Shown in pieces: positions 48,504 to 60,909 of a stretch of DNA of 64,000 nucleotides. The number at the start of each line of letters is the position of its first letter. The first letter of the stretch is position 1. The position numbers and the translations under genes were made by a program. The notes beneath the pieces were generated by a model. That model worked only from the letters and a program-made list of their open reading frames with translations, had not been told where the DNA came from and searched no databases. The DNA lies in contig JAUKTV010000009.1 of assembly GCA_030549205.1 (NCBI GenBank), positions 682,001 to 746,000 of the forward strand, written 5' to 3'. The stretch is from Apiosordaria backusii (lineage: Eukaryota; Ascomycota; Sordariomycetes; Sordariales; Lasiosphaeriaceae).

Positions 48504-51500
48504 TTACCCAAAATCCACCCCCCCCAACCCCCTCTCCCTCACCCCCTCCCTCACCACCCCCTTAATATCCTCCACCGCCTCCTTCCAACCCTCCCTCCCT
48601 TTGTCCGTAACCGTCTCCTCCTCCACCAACCAACCCAACCACTTTATCAAACCCCTCGCCTTATCCATATCCCTCTCCTCCGTCACCAGCCGCTTAACAT
48701 ACTTCCCAAACACCTCCACGTCTGTTTCATGTGGCCCCTCGTCTCTGGACATGGCGTGCCACGCCCGAATCATGGATTTGATTTCTGCTACATCTGTCAC
48801 TTTACCACTAGTAGACTGAGTGAAAGAGAGTTTTGGGGGTTTGGGCGGGAATTGCAGTTTCATCTGACCTCTCTGCGGCGGTGCGTCGTCTTGTGGTTCG
48901 GTATGGTGATGCCGTCTTGGAGGAGGAGCAGCAAGGCCAGATTTCTGAGCTAGTTTCCGACGCTTGTAGTCGTCAACAACTTCTTTCCGGACGTCATCTG
49001 GCAAAGCGGTGAGGATTTCGGGGTCGAGGTCTTCGACGTCGGTAATATCATCTGCAGCAGCACCGGCAGGGGAAAAGTTGGTTTGGAAAAGTCGGGTTCC
49101 TGCGTCGGATTGTTTCTCTTTTGCCGTACGGCTGAACAGGGTTTTTATGCCGTGTTTGGAAGGGGATTGCCTCTCTTTTGGTTGGTTGATGATGCGGTTC
49201 TTGCGGGGTGATTGCGGGAGGATGGTTTGCGTTGATGCTGGTCTACCACGGCGGTTGGGGGCGCCGCCGTAAGAGACCCAGATTTCGGCTTTCATGTCTT
49301 CTGGGAGGGCGTTGAAGACTTCGGGGTCGACGTCTGAGGGGATGTCCTCTGACAGGGCTGGACTTTCGGAGCGAGAATTTGCCGGGGAAACATCACGGGA
49401 GGAGGCAGCTGATGGGGGGCGTTTGGCCTGTGCCATTAGTTTGCTTCGAATATCTTGGGGAAGCTCAGCCAGGACGGTAGGGTCAATTTGTGAGGGAAGG
49501 ATAAACTGCGTTCCCCGGACGTTGAGGGGTGTGTTAGCTTTGGCATCGGCGGCGTTGGCCTTTGCGAGGGCCAGTGCTGGGTGAACTTTTGGCTTTTTCG
49601 GTGTCAATGGGTCCTCGCTGATGGGGTCATGTTCAACCTCATGGCCGGACGAAGAACGTTTGAGCTGATGCGGGGCATGGTCGTCGTCAATCTGTTCCCT
49701 TTCCTTCCTTGGGGCCGGCTGAGCAACAGCGTTGCCAAAGTTTAGTTTTTTCTGACTACCCTCTGGTGCTCCTGACGCTTTCAGGTGCTCAAGTTTTGTC
49801 ATTTGAACCCCTATTCCACGCAGATCCCCGGGACTGAACTTGTAAGACCGCAAGATAGCGACTGCTTCTTTCCCAATCACCTCAGCGTCATGTGTGGCAA
49901 CCCCAAAAGCAACATTCTTGTTGAAGGTATCACACTTGCCATGACCAAGATGCTTTGCTGGATCAAGAGGCGCATCTAGGGCTCGCCGCATGATCTTCAT
50001 GGTCAGACTTTTCCCCTTGACACCCTCTGCAAGAAGCCGGCGTTCCAGCTCCTTACACAGATTCCTCACAAACTCCTCCGCCTCTTCCTGATTGATGAAT
50101 CGAATCCCCCAGTTCACATCCGCAGAGACAGACTTTCGAATAGGCTGCTCCCCCACCTCACTCCGGTCAATACCCCTCGCGTAATCCCACAGCTTCTCCC
50201 CCGTCTTCGGCCCTAGCACAGTCGTCAACCGCTCCTTCGACGTCTGCCGTATATCCTTCACATACTTGATCCCCATATCCTCCAGCCTCCCACCAATACT
50301 CCCCGCAACCCCCGGTAAACTCTCCACTTTCAACTCCCCCAGCAAATCCAGCACCTCCTCCGGCCTAATCTGGTACTGCCCCGCCGGCTTCGCCTTCCTC
50401 AGCGCAACCTTCGCCAGCAGAACATTTCCCCCTATCCCAACCGAAACATCACACCCCGTCTTCCTCTTCACCTCCTCCCTCAACCCCCTAGCAATCTCAT
50501 CCGCCTCCTCCTGCTCCCTCCACACACTCCCCTCACTAACCCCCACCCCGCTCGACCCAGCCGCAGCCAGCACAACATCCGTCACATCCACCAGCGCCTC
50601 ATCAATACTCACACTCTGCACCACACCCCCCACCCCCAAAATCGCATCATAAAACAGGTTGCTCGCCTCTTCATACCCAGCAAAATCATACGGCAGCACC
50701 TTCAACTCCGGACAAAGCTCCATCGCGCGCTTCATCCACATCCCATTGTGTACACCAAACTTCCTCGCGGGGTAATTGCAAGACGCAATCTCTGATCCGC
50801 TTCCATTGCCGTGCGCAACGACGGTAGGTTTGTCGATGTATTCAGGGGCTTTTTTGAGTGAGACGGCACAGAAGAAGCTGTCGAAATCGACGTGGAGGAT
50901 GTATCGTCTAGAGCCGGTTTTGCGTTTGGTGAGTTTGGAAGTGTTACCGGCGGGCTTTGCTTTCTCGGCGGCCATTTTTTGTAAGCGGGACTTGAGCTCG
51001 GCTTTCCAGGCTGAGAGATGGTGAAGCCGGCTTGTGGAGTAATATTTGTTTAGGAAATCGGGATTGGCGGTGGAGGATTCGCGGACTTTGGGGTCGGAGA
51101 GGAGGAGGGCGTTGTGCTCTTCTGAGGTCATGGGTTTGCCCGGGGTAGGGAATTTGGGCGGCGGTGGTGGTGGCATGATCTCAGGGGATGAATCTTGTGG
51201 TGGCGCTTTGGGTGTGCTTTCTCTGATGATCGGTGGGGGTTTTGATGGAGTGTCGATATCCATGTCGTCGTCTACTTCGTCTATTTGCTCAGGTAGAGGG
51301 TTGGGAGGTTTGAAGGCAGGTCTTGGTTGAAATGGGCTGCTCGACTGCTGAGAGGCCACCTGGGAAGACTTTTGAAACTGGCTGTTGTAAAAGCTGTTTT
51401 GCGTCTGCTCTCGGTATCCCATAGGAGACTTCTGCTGGGATTGCTGGCTCATCATTTTGCCTCCGTCAAATTTGATGGTCTTTTGCCGTGGACCTTCTTC

Positions 51501-52006
51501 AATGACGCGGTAGTCGGTCCATGGCAGTAACTTGCCGGCTTGGATGGAATCCACCACCCATGCTGGCTTGACGACACGATATTTGCTAAAGTCGAGTGCC
51601 TTTTTAGGTGGCATGGCCGAGGCAATGATGTGTGTCGCCATGGTTTTTCCGTCCAAGTACTGGAGGAAGCCGGCGCCATGTTGAACGAGTTCTTTGTGGA
51701 GGCTGCCTAACCATCAGCTACGTGGCTCGGGTATCAAATGACACTCAGTAAGACTCACACATGGAGCGGTGGTTGAGTGTAGCCCGTCACATGTGCTACA
51801 ACGCCCTTGAAGATTTGCGGCTTGTCCCCCTTTTCCGCGCGGTACTCGACATCGAGATTCTGAAGCTTGAGTTTCTTTCTCCGGAAATAATCACCGAATC
51901 CGCCAAAGGCGCTTGCCTCGTATTCCTCGCCGGCTTCGTCGGTGAACTCATGGCTCGCGATGCGCTTCTGCACCGCGGCCGAGTTCTTTTCCAAGCGACT
52001 CCCCAT
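48504..52006 (-). CDS. REV1: DNA repair protein REV1 (Y-family deoxycytidyl transferase)
   Basis: Exons 52006-51759 and 51702-48504 encode 1148 residues. The 56-base intron (GTGAGT, ending TTAGGCAG) lies within the N-terminal BRCT domain, which reads GYTQPPLHVLHKELVQHG across the joint. The Y-family polymerase core follows: RYILHVDFDSFFCAV (Asp355, Asp357), then SVSIDEALVDV (Asp450, Glu451), the metal-binding residues for dCMP insertion opposite lesions. The C-terminal part contains three UBM-like ubiquitin-binding motifs of the form DP-x-hydrophobic-LP-x-D: QIDPTVLAELPQDIRSKLM, DVDPEVFNALPEDMKAEIW and DLDPEILTALPDDVRKEVV. The end (MIRAWHAMSRDEG to IKWLGWLVEEE) matches the REV1 C-terminal domain that binds Rev7/Pol zeta. 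It acts in the nucleus in translesion synthesis. It diverges from the RED-like gene across about 450 bases. Confidence 0.96.
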
Positions 52007-52458
52007 TTCGGATATCTTTGGGTATATGTAGACGCGGTTGACAGGTGACTATTATGACATCATCCAACGGCCGCTAGGAGGGGTGTTGGCGACGGCTTCA
52101 TGTCGGTGATGAATTCAAATACTGTTGACTCTGTCAAGTAGAAAGAAGCAGCTTCAAATAACGGCCGCCATCTCTCAAGTTCAAACGATATTAGCTGAAT
52201 TTGTCACCTCTTTGAGTGGCAAAGAACATCTTTGGCTGTCGAAAAGGCGCGTTTCCGGGGGCTGATGCCTGCCCCACCTTGCGACGCGCGGTCCCGTGAC
52301 AAGATCCCTGTAATTAATCCACTGTGACAGTGACGCTAAAGTGGCCCCAGTTTCTAGCACTTGCTTGACCTTCAAGGTCCTTGCGATTTGCGATAAGCTT
52401 CCGTCGGACAACACCACCCAAACATCAGCTCTTCCAAAGAGCGCAACCCATTTCCACG
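52007..52458. promoter_or_regulatory. Divergent promoter: REV1 / RED-like splicing factor
   Basis: A 452-base gap between two divergent starts. The right-hand frame is open from 52381, but that extension looks like leader rather than protein. Confidence 0.5.
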
Positions 52459-54144
52459 ATGAACAACCAAGAATTCCGAAAACTCCTCCTCACCAATTCA
52501 GCCAAACCATCCAACTCTGACAAAAATGGCGCCTCCACACCGTCCTCATCCTCCCGCCCAGCAGCCGCTCTCGGCTCCAGACTCAAATCGAGCATTCCCA
52601 TGACCCCCCGCTCCGTGGGCGGTAAGAGCAGCAACAGCCGTGTCGACTTTGCAAAGCAACTCGCAGAACAACAAAACAAGCACTTCGACAACAAGACCCA
52701 AAAGAAATTCCGGACCTCGGCCCCCAAGGGCTCCAGATTCGCAGAAGGCTACGTCGATCGCGCCAAGCAGAGGGAACAAGAGGAGGAAGACGAACGAGCG
52801 GAACGATTGAAAGCCTTGGAGGAAGCTTACAAAAAAGAGGAAATCGACAAGGAGACCTACGACCGAACGCGCAGCCAGATTGCCGGCGGCGATTTATCCA
52901 GCACCCATCTCGTCAAGGGCCTTGACTTTGCCTTGCTACGGAGAATAAAACAGGGAGAAGATGTCTGGAATGGGAAATCAAAAGAAAAGTCCCCCGAGGC
53001 TAAGGACAAAGAATCCGAGGAAGAAGAAGAAGAAAAGGAGGAGGATCTCGATGATGTATTCGAGAAGTTGGCTGAAACCGAAGTCAAGACCATCACCAGG
53101 GAAAAGGTGCAGAAAAAAGGACAGTTTGCGACAACCACGCTGAATCCGGGTCAGAAGAGATCAAGAAACCAACTACTGGCGGAATTGAAAGCAGCCAGGG
53201 AAGCGGCAAAGGCAAAGGAGGAATCAAGTTTGGGGTCCAAATTCAAGAAAATTGGCGCGAAAAAGACACCAGGGACCAGGATAGAGAAGGACAGTATGGG
53301 CCGCGAAATCGTCATCACTGTTGATGAAGACGGGCACGAGACACGAAAGATGCGCAAAGTCGACCACAAATTGCTAGAAGAGGAACAAGACAGGGAAGCA
53401 GCTGCGCTAGCCTCTCGCGGTGTTTTAGGAATGGAGGTTCCCGAGTTTTACAAGAAGCAACAAGAAGCTGCCGAGGAGGCGGCAAAGGAAGAGGAGGAAA
53501 GTAAAGAGATCAGTATCTTTGATGATGTTGGATCAGATTACGACCCGTTAGCTGCGCTAGAAGGTTCAGACTCATCATCGTCTGACGAAGAGGAAGGGGA
53601 GGCAAAGGAGGACAAGAAGGCAACACCAGACTCGGCAGCTATGCCGCCACCACCGCCGCCCAAACAATTCAACGCCGGACCTCCAGAAGAGCGGGACTAT
53701 TTCAAGAACTTCAGGGGCGGAAAGACGGATGTCTTAGCCGAGGAGGACAACACATACAAGCCACCGTCTTTGGATGACCCACTGCTCCAGGCAGCTCTCA
53801 AGAAGGCGAAAGCAATTGGCGCGCTGGAGAAGTCCGAGGAGGAGATTAAGGCCAAGGAGCGGGAAGAGAGGCTCAAGAAGAAGCTGCAAGAGTCGCTGCG
53901 TGATGATGAAGATATGGACATGGGCTTTGGGTCGAGTAGGATGGAAGATGATGCTGATCTGGAAGAGAGAAAGGTCAAGCTGTCTGCCTGGGGTGGTGAT
54001 GACGATGCAGACGATGATGATTACGGAGGAGGGGGCGGTGATAAGAAGGAAAAGAGGAAAAGGGGTGGCAAGAAGAGGAAGGGGGATAAGAATAATTTTG
54101 AGGATGTCATGAAGGTGATAGAGAGGCGAAAGGGGGGTTCCTAG
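52459..54144 (+). CDS. RED-like spliceosomal protein (IK/RED family)
   Basis: A single exon of 561 residues, starting at the ATG that gives MNNQEFRKLLL, the conserved RED N-terminus. Family markers are FAEGYVDRAKQREQ (the RED signature of an Arg/Glu-rich helix after GSRFAEGY), then YDRTRSQIAGGDLSSTHLVKGLDFALLRRI. Further along come mixed-charge Glu/Lys stretches, a poly-Pro run (MPPPPPPKQF), EERDYFKNFRGG and a basic, low-complexity end. RED (human IK) joins the spliceosome with SMU1 at the B complex and is needed for short-intron splicing in fungi. It is nuclear by family. I see no introns. Confidence 0.9.
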   Translation: MNNQEFRKLLLTNSAKPSNSDKNGASTPSSSSRPAAALGSRLKSSIPMTPRSVGGKSSNSRVDFAKQLAEQQNKHFDNKTQKKFRTSAPKGSRFAEGYVDRAKQREQEEEDERAERLKALEEAYKKEEIDKETYDRTRSQIAGGDLSSTHLVKGLDFALLRRIKQGEDVWNGKSKEKSPEAKDKESEEEEEEKEEDLDDVFEKLAETEVKTITREKVQKKGQFATTTLNPGQKRSRNQLLAELKAAREAAKAKEESSLGSKFKKIGAKKTPGTRIEKDSMGREIVITVDEDGHETRKMRKVDHKLLEEEQDREAAALASRGVLGMEVPEFYKKQQEAAEEAAKEEEESKEISIFDDVGSDYDPLAALEGSDSSSSDEEEGEAKEDKKATPDSAAMPPPPPPKQFNAGPPEERDYFKNFRGGKTDVLAEEDNTYKPPSLDDPLLQAALKKAKAIGALEKSEEEIKAKEREERLKKKLQESLRDDEDMDMGFGSSRMEDDADLEERKVKLSAWGGDDDADDDDYGGGGGDKKEKRKRGGKKRKGDKNNFEDVMKVIERRKGGS

Positions 54145-54351
54145 TCCGTACTTGGACCGGAATGGATTGTGTGTAATTTGCGTCAAAGAGGGAAACTAAA
54201 CCTCAACACTGCAGCATCCCCATCACGAAAATTTCCGACCATTCAGTTATGCTCTACATCACTTCTTTGAAACCCAACTTTTTCGCCCCTACCGCTTTGC
54301 TCTAATAAAACACTATACTTACTCCCAATAACATTACTTTACCCCTTTTTT
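54145..54351. other. Intergenic, tail to tail (RED-like / DOP1)
   Basis: About 0.2 kb of AT-rich sequence between two stop codons. It should hold both polyadenylation regions. Confidence 0.5.
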
Positions 54352-57300
54352 TCACAGCGCCCTAACCACACTCCTCTCATCAAAAACATCCCTCACCAAC
54401 TCCCTCACGCACCCCTCCAAATCCACCTGCCCCATAGCATACGTACTCTCAAAAGCCCAAATACTCAGCTGCCCAAAAAACGGCCTCAGCACCTTTGCCA
54501 CCAGCTCGTCCCTCCTTTCAAGGCTAACCTCGTCACTAATCACCCCGTTTATCCCCCCCAGCAGCGGTCTCTTTACATTCCCTCCTAAACCCCCTGATGC
54601 CGTCATCCAGGCAGGCTCCATATGCTGTTGCTGTATCGCGCTCCCGGGAATATTCCCCGCCCCCAACTCCTCACTCACCTCATCAACCAACGCCACAGCC
54701 TGGTAACCCCCCGGCCTATACACCGCATCAATCGTATCCGTAACAAACAACCACTCATGCAGCTGAAAGTCATCCGGCGCCAAACAGACAAACAAATCCA
54801 GCAACTTGCACGCCTGCAAAACACTCGCATTGTTGTACGTATCGCTCGGCTGGCTGTGGTCAGGCGCGACAACAGAGGAGATCGCCTGGTGAAGCTCGGC
54901 GTTGATCACCGGCCACATCCCCGCCAAATGTACAGCACTTGTTTTTAAGACTAGAGCCCTCACCACCATGTACACCTCTGCCCTGGTGGTGCTGGATGGG
55001 GAGGAGGTGGATGTTGCCCCGAGTAGCTCGATCAGTTTGTCCAAGATGGGAGTGAGATCGGCAGCAAAGGAATCGTATGGGCAGGCCAGGATGAGTGTGG
55101 CCATGCGGCGGAGGTTGAGTTGAGTCTTTCGATCGGCTTCAAGACGGGCGGAGGTGGCGCCCACCCCAAAGACAATCCCCGCCGTGGTGGGGGGTGTTAT
55201 CCTCGCTAGGATATCAGGCATGCGCTCCTTGTCTGCGACGGCCCATTGCTTTAGCAATGGCAACCAGCCGGTGTGAACCAAGCTGAGATTCGACCCGAAA
55301 AATCTTGAGTCATTAAATGCGTCGGCGACGTCTTTTTTCCAGGACTTTTGGTTATTTGGTAGGCGGGATAGCTCCTGGAGGAGGACGAGGGTATTCTTGG
55401 AGACGGTGTCAGGGAAGGGCTTTGATCGCAAAGTTGGCCCAATGACATTCGCCGAGATGGCCGTCGCCGCCGTAAGGATCCGGTCATTCTCAACCAGAAT
55501 CTTGGGGAGGTTCGGCACGATGGTCGCTAGGATGCCAACTACGTCGTCGGCTCGGTCTCCGGGAAGCCTAATCACCGAAGATGCCTGCCGAGATGGTTCG
55601 CTGGTCCGTTTTTCGGAGATGCTGGAGGAGGTTGTGGCTTCTGTGAAGCTTGTGGGCCGGGTTGTGAAGATGGCCGTGAGGAGTCTCAGGAAGAGGTCCT
55701 GAAATTTGGTTAGCTTATAGGTCAAAAAGCGTTTAATCAAAAAGGTGAGAAAAACGTACCGCCAACTCTCTCCGCATCTTCCTCTGCTCCCCAAAGTTAG
55801 TATTATCCACCTTCTCACCCAAAATAGCCGCAAACTCCAACAGACTAGGCAGTGTCTGACGGTGCGGGAACGGGTTGCCCAAGAGATCCTTCAAGAAAGC
55901 CGTGCAGTCACCCCAGATCTCGTCCATAGTATCATCCTCCAGCGACCGGGTATAGTCCACCAAGAAGATGACCACATCCGTGTCCTGCAACTCGATAGTG
56001 AGCGTCGACCTCCTCGATGGATCCAGCGCCCCCGGGTTCGTCCGGCTGTAAATCGCATTGAAAAGCGCGGGGATGGTATGCTTCGGCCGCGACCCATCCA
56101 GCGCCGGAAGCAAGTTGAACACCTCGGCATGCTTTTGCTGGTCTGGACTGTCGAGCGCGTCCTTCCATATCCCAATCACAGTCTCGAGACACTCGAGAGT
56201 CTCGGCGGCAAAGAGATGTTCCAGCAGTCTCCGCGCGCGATTCCTCATGCGCAAGGATGTGAAGCCGAACGAGGCTCCGGAGGTGCTGTCTTGTCGTGCC
56301 GCGTCGCTCCCTTGGCCCCATGACCAGATGGTGAAGCATATGCGGACAGCATCCTGGAAGGCAAGCAAAACAGTAAGCCTGTCATTGGCGGTGGCGCTCC
56401 GGGACTGCGGGGTATCGTTGGAGAAGACACTTAGGCCCATATTTCCAAAGAAGCCTTGTGGTTGTTCTGGATTCTTGACAACCTGGGCCCTGGCCTCTTC
56501 AGCCAGTAACCTGTCGTGTCCGTTGGCCAGAACCTGCTCAAGACCATTGAGGAGAGAGATCAGTGTGGTTTCGGGGGCACCCGGCGCCTGTGAAAGCGCC
56601 TGGTCAGGTGTTCTGAAAAGGCGTTGAAGGTTGTTGAAAGTGCTGCTGATTTGGCCGCAGAGAGTCTCTACCAGGGGTATCAATACTTGGAAGATAGACT
56701 CGGCGTACAGGGGCAGACACTCGCTGAGAAAGCTAATCCAGCTGTCCAAAACAGGACGACTACTTGGTGAGCTGAGACCAGCAAGAATACACTTAAGCAA
56801 GGTAGGAGGTGGTGGCGGGAGTTGGGCCTGTGGCCTCTCATTCGTTACCGAAATTCTGAAGCTCTTGCTTCTTTCTCCCGTTGAAAGCTGCTTCTCGGCT
56901 GTAGGTGACATGGGAAGCTCGACTGGAACAAGCTCACGAAGTTTGAGAGCGGCAAAGACGACATCGAGCAGGAGAACTTGAACGTAGGGATCGGGGCCTG
57001 TTAGAGACTTTGAGAGCTTCTCAATGAGGAGATGCTCGAGTTTGAGTTTCGAAAGAGGCCCAGCGAACGGATTGAGGAGGATTTGATGCAATACTGTCAA
57101 GGCCGCGCGGTATAGTTGGGCAATCCTGATTTTCGACAGCTGGTCTCCTGGGACTTCGTCGCAAGCCATGCATTGGAGACAGACATGAAGAAAGAACTCT
57201 TGAAGTGTCACATCCTCCTCCGTGCCAACTATACACAGTCAGCAAAGACTCGGAAAGTTGGGGGTGTCATCAGGGGTAGCTTACCTATTTCAGCGATCGG

Positions 57301-60300
57301 TGGGCTGGACCTGATTGTCCTCTTGGAAAGAACTCCCCAAGCGGCGTCAGGCGCCCACCGTAAGACACTCGAAAGAGCACGAACGTAGTACAGTCCCAGA
57401 TCAAGGTCATCTTCGTTAGTGAAATGGACGTCTTTGGGGTCCGGGGCACCATGCTGCCGCCTAAGGAAGGACAGCTCGGCAAACTTGGATACAAAGATGC
57501 CCAATAATCTGTGAACAATCTGTTAGTCTCGTGCAAGAATTCGAACAGAGGTTTAACTTACTTGTCCATTCCAATGAGAGTATTGAGCCAGGTCTTGACA
57601 GTCATAAAGAGCTGCGTTCTCTCGTCGGCAAGGGAATCCAGCATCAAGAATAGGGGCCGAGTGAGCATGACCTCATAGTTATCCATGCCCCCTAGTCGAG
57701 GAATCTTTTCACCACTTGGCGTCTTTGGCGCTCTTCGGTCTACCCCTGAGGGGTTGTCCTGAAGACTGTGCGACCACAGCACGCAGAAACTCCGGCCAGG
57801 GTCGGCAGACCTTTGAGCAAAGGTACCAGAAATGTCATGCTCGAGCATCAGCGAACAAATAGCAGCCTCAATGTCCCTATTTGATGGGGTCAGGGCCGTC
57901 TGGAGCAACCATAGGCTGCGAACTATCTCAACGTGATATTTCGGCTCAGAGGCCGCCAGAAAGCTCCATGCGTGTCGCACTAGAGGCATGACGAGTTCCG
58001 AGAGGTCGTCTGGTGAGATTCGACTTAGGGTATAAAGATGCGATGATAGCGAGACTATTGAAGAATACGTTGTAAAGGGTACTGTTGTCTCACTGGACAG
58101 GCATTTATGAAGAGCGGTAAGTAGTTTCCTGGTATCAAGAAACAGGTTTGTAGGTGCTTTGGACAGTACCAGCATGAACACCCGGGTTTTGATGGCCACG
58201 TTAGCCCCTGACTCGGCCTGGCCGAGGCTTTTGCATACAAGGTTGCATGCCTTTTGCAAGAGGAGCTCCGCCACGTTTTGAGGAACATAGGGAGGCTGGC
58301 TCGCCTCCAGGTTACCCTGATCGGTGACATAGAAGGCTTTGATCTTTTGTGAAAGTTCCAGGTTTGGTGTAGCGGCAAGAATCTTGGATTCGACCGGCGG
58401 GGTAGATGTATTCCCTGGATCTAGAGGAAATGCCCGCTCGGGAACCAGCTCAAGCAAGCTTGCCGCAATCTCCAGGGCCTGTTCGGAAAGGGCGCCAGCC
58501 AATCTGTCTGGGCCCTTGCTGGCCTTGTCCTTTTCCCTCGCCTCCTCTATCATGCACAGAATGGCCAAGATAGTGAGAGGGGCGTGGATGGTGATCATCT
58601 CTTCCTCTCTGACATTGAAGTGTGCCAATATAAACTTGACGAGATCAAACTTGGCACCACGGTCTGCAGCAGAAAGGTCTCCGGGACTGATAGCCTGGGC
58701 CATCAACGAAAGCATCTCGCTGTAAATAAGACCGCTCTCAACACCGTCGAAAAAGACGCTGGCGCTCCGAAGCACCTCGGTGAAGTCCGCTTTCGTCGCC
58801 GCTTTTGCCTTGAAGTTTTTGACGCTGTCCACAATGGACATGAAGACTTCTGGGACTACTAAACCGCCAATTTCCCATCGATCCATCAGGGACAGGCATA
58901 TTCGGTAAGGTCGTGCCCTTTCACTTGGGTTATTGCCGCCATCTGACTTGATCATGCTCAGCAAAGCTCTTGTCAAAGGCTGGAGTCCAAACTCCTCGAA
59001 GTAATTCGTTCTTGAGGAGAAGAAGTGAGGCTGTGTTGTAGTCGAAGTAGGGGACTCAAGCGCGCCCTCATGTTCGGCAGAAGCCGCCGGCTCAGGTCCC
59101 AATAGCCATGACCACAATCGCCGGTTCAAACTCATGTCCCTTCGTACCGTAACTCCAACAGCGGCGCGGAGAAGTAACTCCAAGTCACCGGCCTTAGCAC
59201 GAGTCTGGAGTACCTCGGAATGTAGCGGGAGATGTGTCACAAGTAAGTCCAAGTACCCGCGCTGGATCAAGAGTTGTTCGTCAACTAGACCGGCAGCGAA
59301 GCAGCGTATAAGCAAACCCGGCTCGGGAGACGTGACAAGCTGCGACAGCTTGACAGCCGACCCAGAATCACTTTCAGACTTGTTCGCCTCGGATGTTACT
59401 GAGCTGCCCAGCTTTGGGAGCAGACGTGATAAGTATGCCAGTGCGCCTGTCCTCCTGCTATGACCCGTAATGGAGGCCAGAAAGAAGCATTGCCAAAAGA
59501 AGTCATCCCCAGTGGAGTGCGCTGCTGTGATTTCTTGACTTTCAGGCGGGCGAATGGCAACCTTGAAGCGTTCAAGGAGTTTCAAGGTCCGTTCAAAGTC
59601 CTCACTAGTTTCTTCCTCCAAGCCAGGCAAAAGCGCAAGCACAATCGATTTCATAGCGGGGCGTAACGAACGAGGATCGACATCTAATAAGTGGCGCTCG
59701 AGTAGGTCAAGGAACGGGGCACGAACGGAAAGCGAGGCAAACGAGAGGACCGAAGCGAGACCGGGGAGATACAACGGGAGGTCTTTCGACAGGCCATCTT
59801 TACCTATGACAGTGAAGACATAGTTGTAGACTTCAAGGGCCTTTTGGTGTACGCCTGAGGGCAATGAGGGGTTCAGGCATTGCGACAGGCGCTTTGCGAC
59901 GGTGGCCTTGGCGGGGATGGTCGTGATACTTGACGATCGTGCTTGGAGAGCCTGTTGTCGCAAATGAGTAACCCTCCGAGGAATGATAGCTTTTTCACCA
60001 TAGGATATAGCTTTGGACATGCGGGAGTTCGCACCTTGAGCAGGCGGTTGAGGAACGAGATGTAATCGGCCCATTCCTGCAGGGCCGTCTCGAAGAGGGA
60101 GAGGGCTCGGTCGATCCCATTTGCGTACTTGCGGTAGTGTTTGTCTTTGGGCGGCGCATCTTCTACGGACAGAAATATGACATTATTAGCGACCTGAGCT
60201 TTATATAGCTTTTCCACTCAAGATATATGTATGTACCGCTCCCAAGCTGGTTCCTCCACTGTCGCGGGACTGGCGAATCGCGGCCAGAGCTCTCGGGCGA

Positions 60301-60330
60301 GACAGAGCGCCGGCCGTTTTCTACAGCCAT
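54352..60330 (-). CDS. DOP1: Dopey family protein DOP1 (DopA), Golgi/endosome traffic
   Basis: Six exons (60330-60237, 60162-60035, 59951-57562, 57508-57285, 57228-55760, 55698-54352) encode 1883 residues, within the usual Dopey range of about 1800-1900. All five introns keep frame and have GT-AG ends. The Dopey N-terminal domain is clear: KDKHYRKYANGIDRAL, EWADYISFLNRLLKALQAR, VAKRLSQCLNPSLPSGVHQK and ALEVYNYVFTVIGKDGL. The rest is helical repeat with later blocks such as FFLHVCLQCMACDEVPGD and LRPFFGQLSIWAFESTYAMG. The first exon (MAVENGRRSVSPESSGRD) is poorly conserved sequence, but its donor is good. Dop1 binds Mon2 and works in membrane recycling at the trans-Golgi. In Aspergillus DopA is needed for normal development. 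It shares a 579-base divergent promoter with MON1. Confidence 0.95.
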
Positions 60331-60909
60331 TACAGTATTCTCGGGGTGTTCCCTGGTGTGCTGTGGTCGCTATGGTTGATTCATTGCCGGTTTATGCTCC
60401 GGTCGTCCAGGCTGTCACCTGTGATTTCGGTTTCGAGGAGGTCGTGTGAATACGTTGTTCAATCGACGCAGGGCAATGCGTGGCCTCGGTGTCAGGTACA
60501 GGAGATCATGCCGTGCAGTTGCTTTGTGCTGCCTGGCTGACAGTGCCTGTGATTGGCGTAACGAGGGAGCTCGACCCTAGCTACAGCGTATCAGCAAGGC
60601 TGAAGCACTATCTTATCGCCCATGCCTGTCATCTTGGCGTTGCATTAGCGGCCATGCGACGGGACCTCCACTGTCGTCATTCTGCCCCATCTTTCAAGCA
60701 TCAAGCATCATCTCAAGACGTCCCTCCCGTGTTAGCGCGACACGACACCGCGTCTCGAGACATCTTCCTGGTAACAAGTCCAGGAGGAGACCTTGCGCCT
60801 TTATCACAATCCGAAATTTATAATGAGAGAGTTGTTACTGCGATATTGTCGGCCCCATACACGAAAAGGAGGGTAGTGAGCGGCTGAGCCGATAAGGAGC
60901 ACATCAATC
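60331..60909. promoter_or_regulatory. Divergent promoter: DOP1 / MON1
   Basis: A 579-base gap between the two divergent start codons, containing only short frames (for example 60480-60887) with no family match. Confidence 0.5.
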
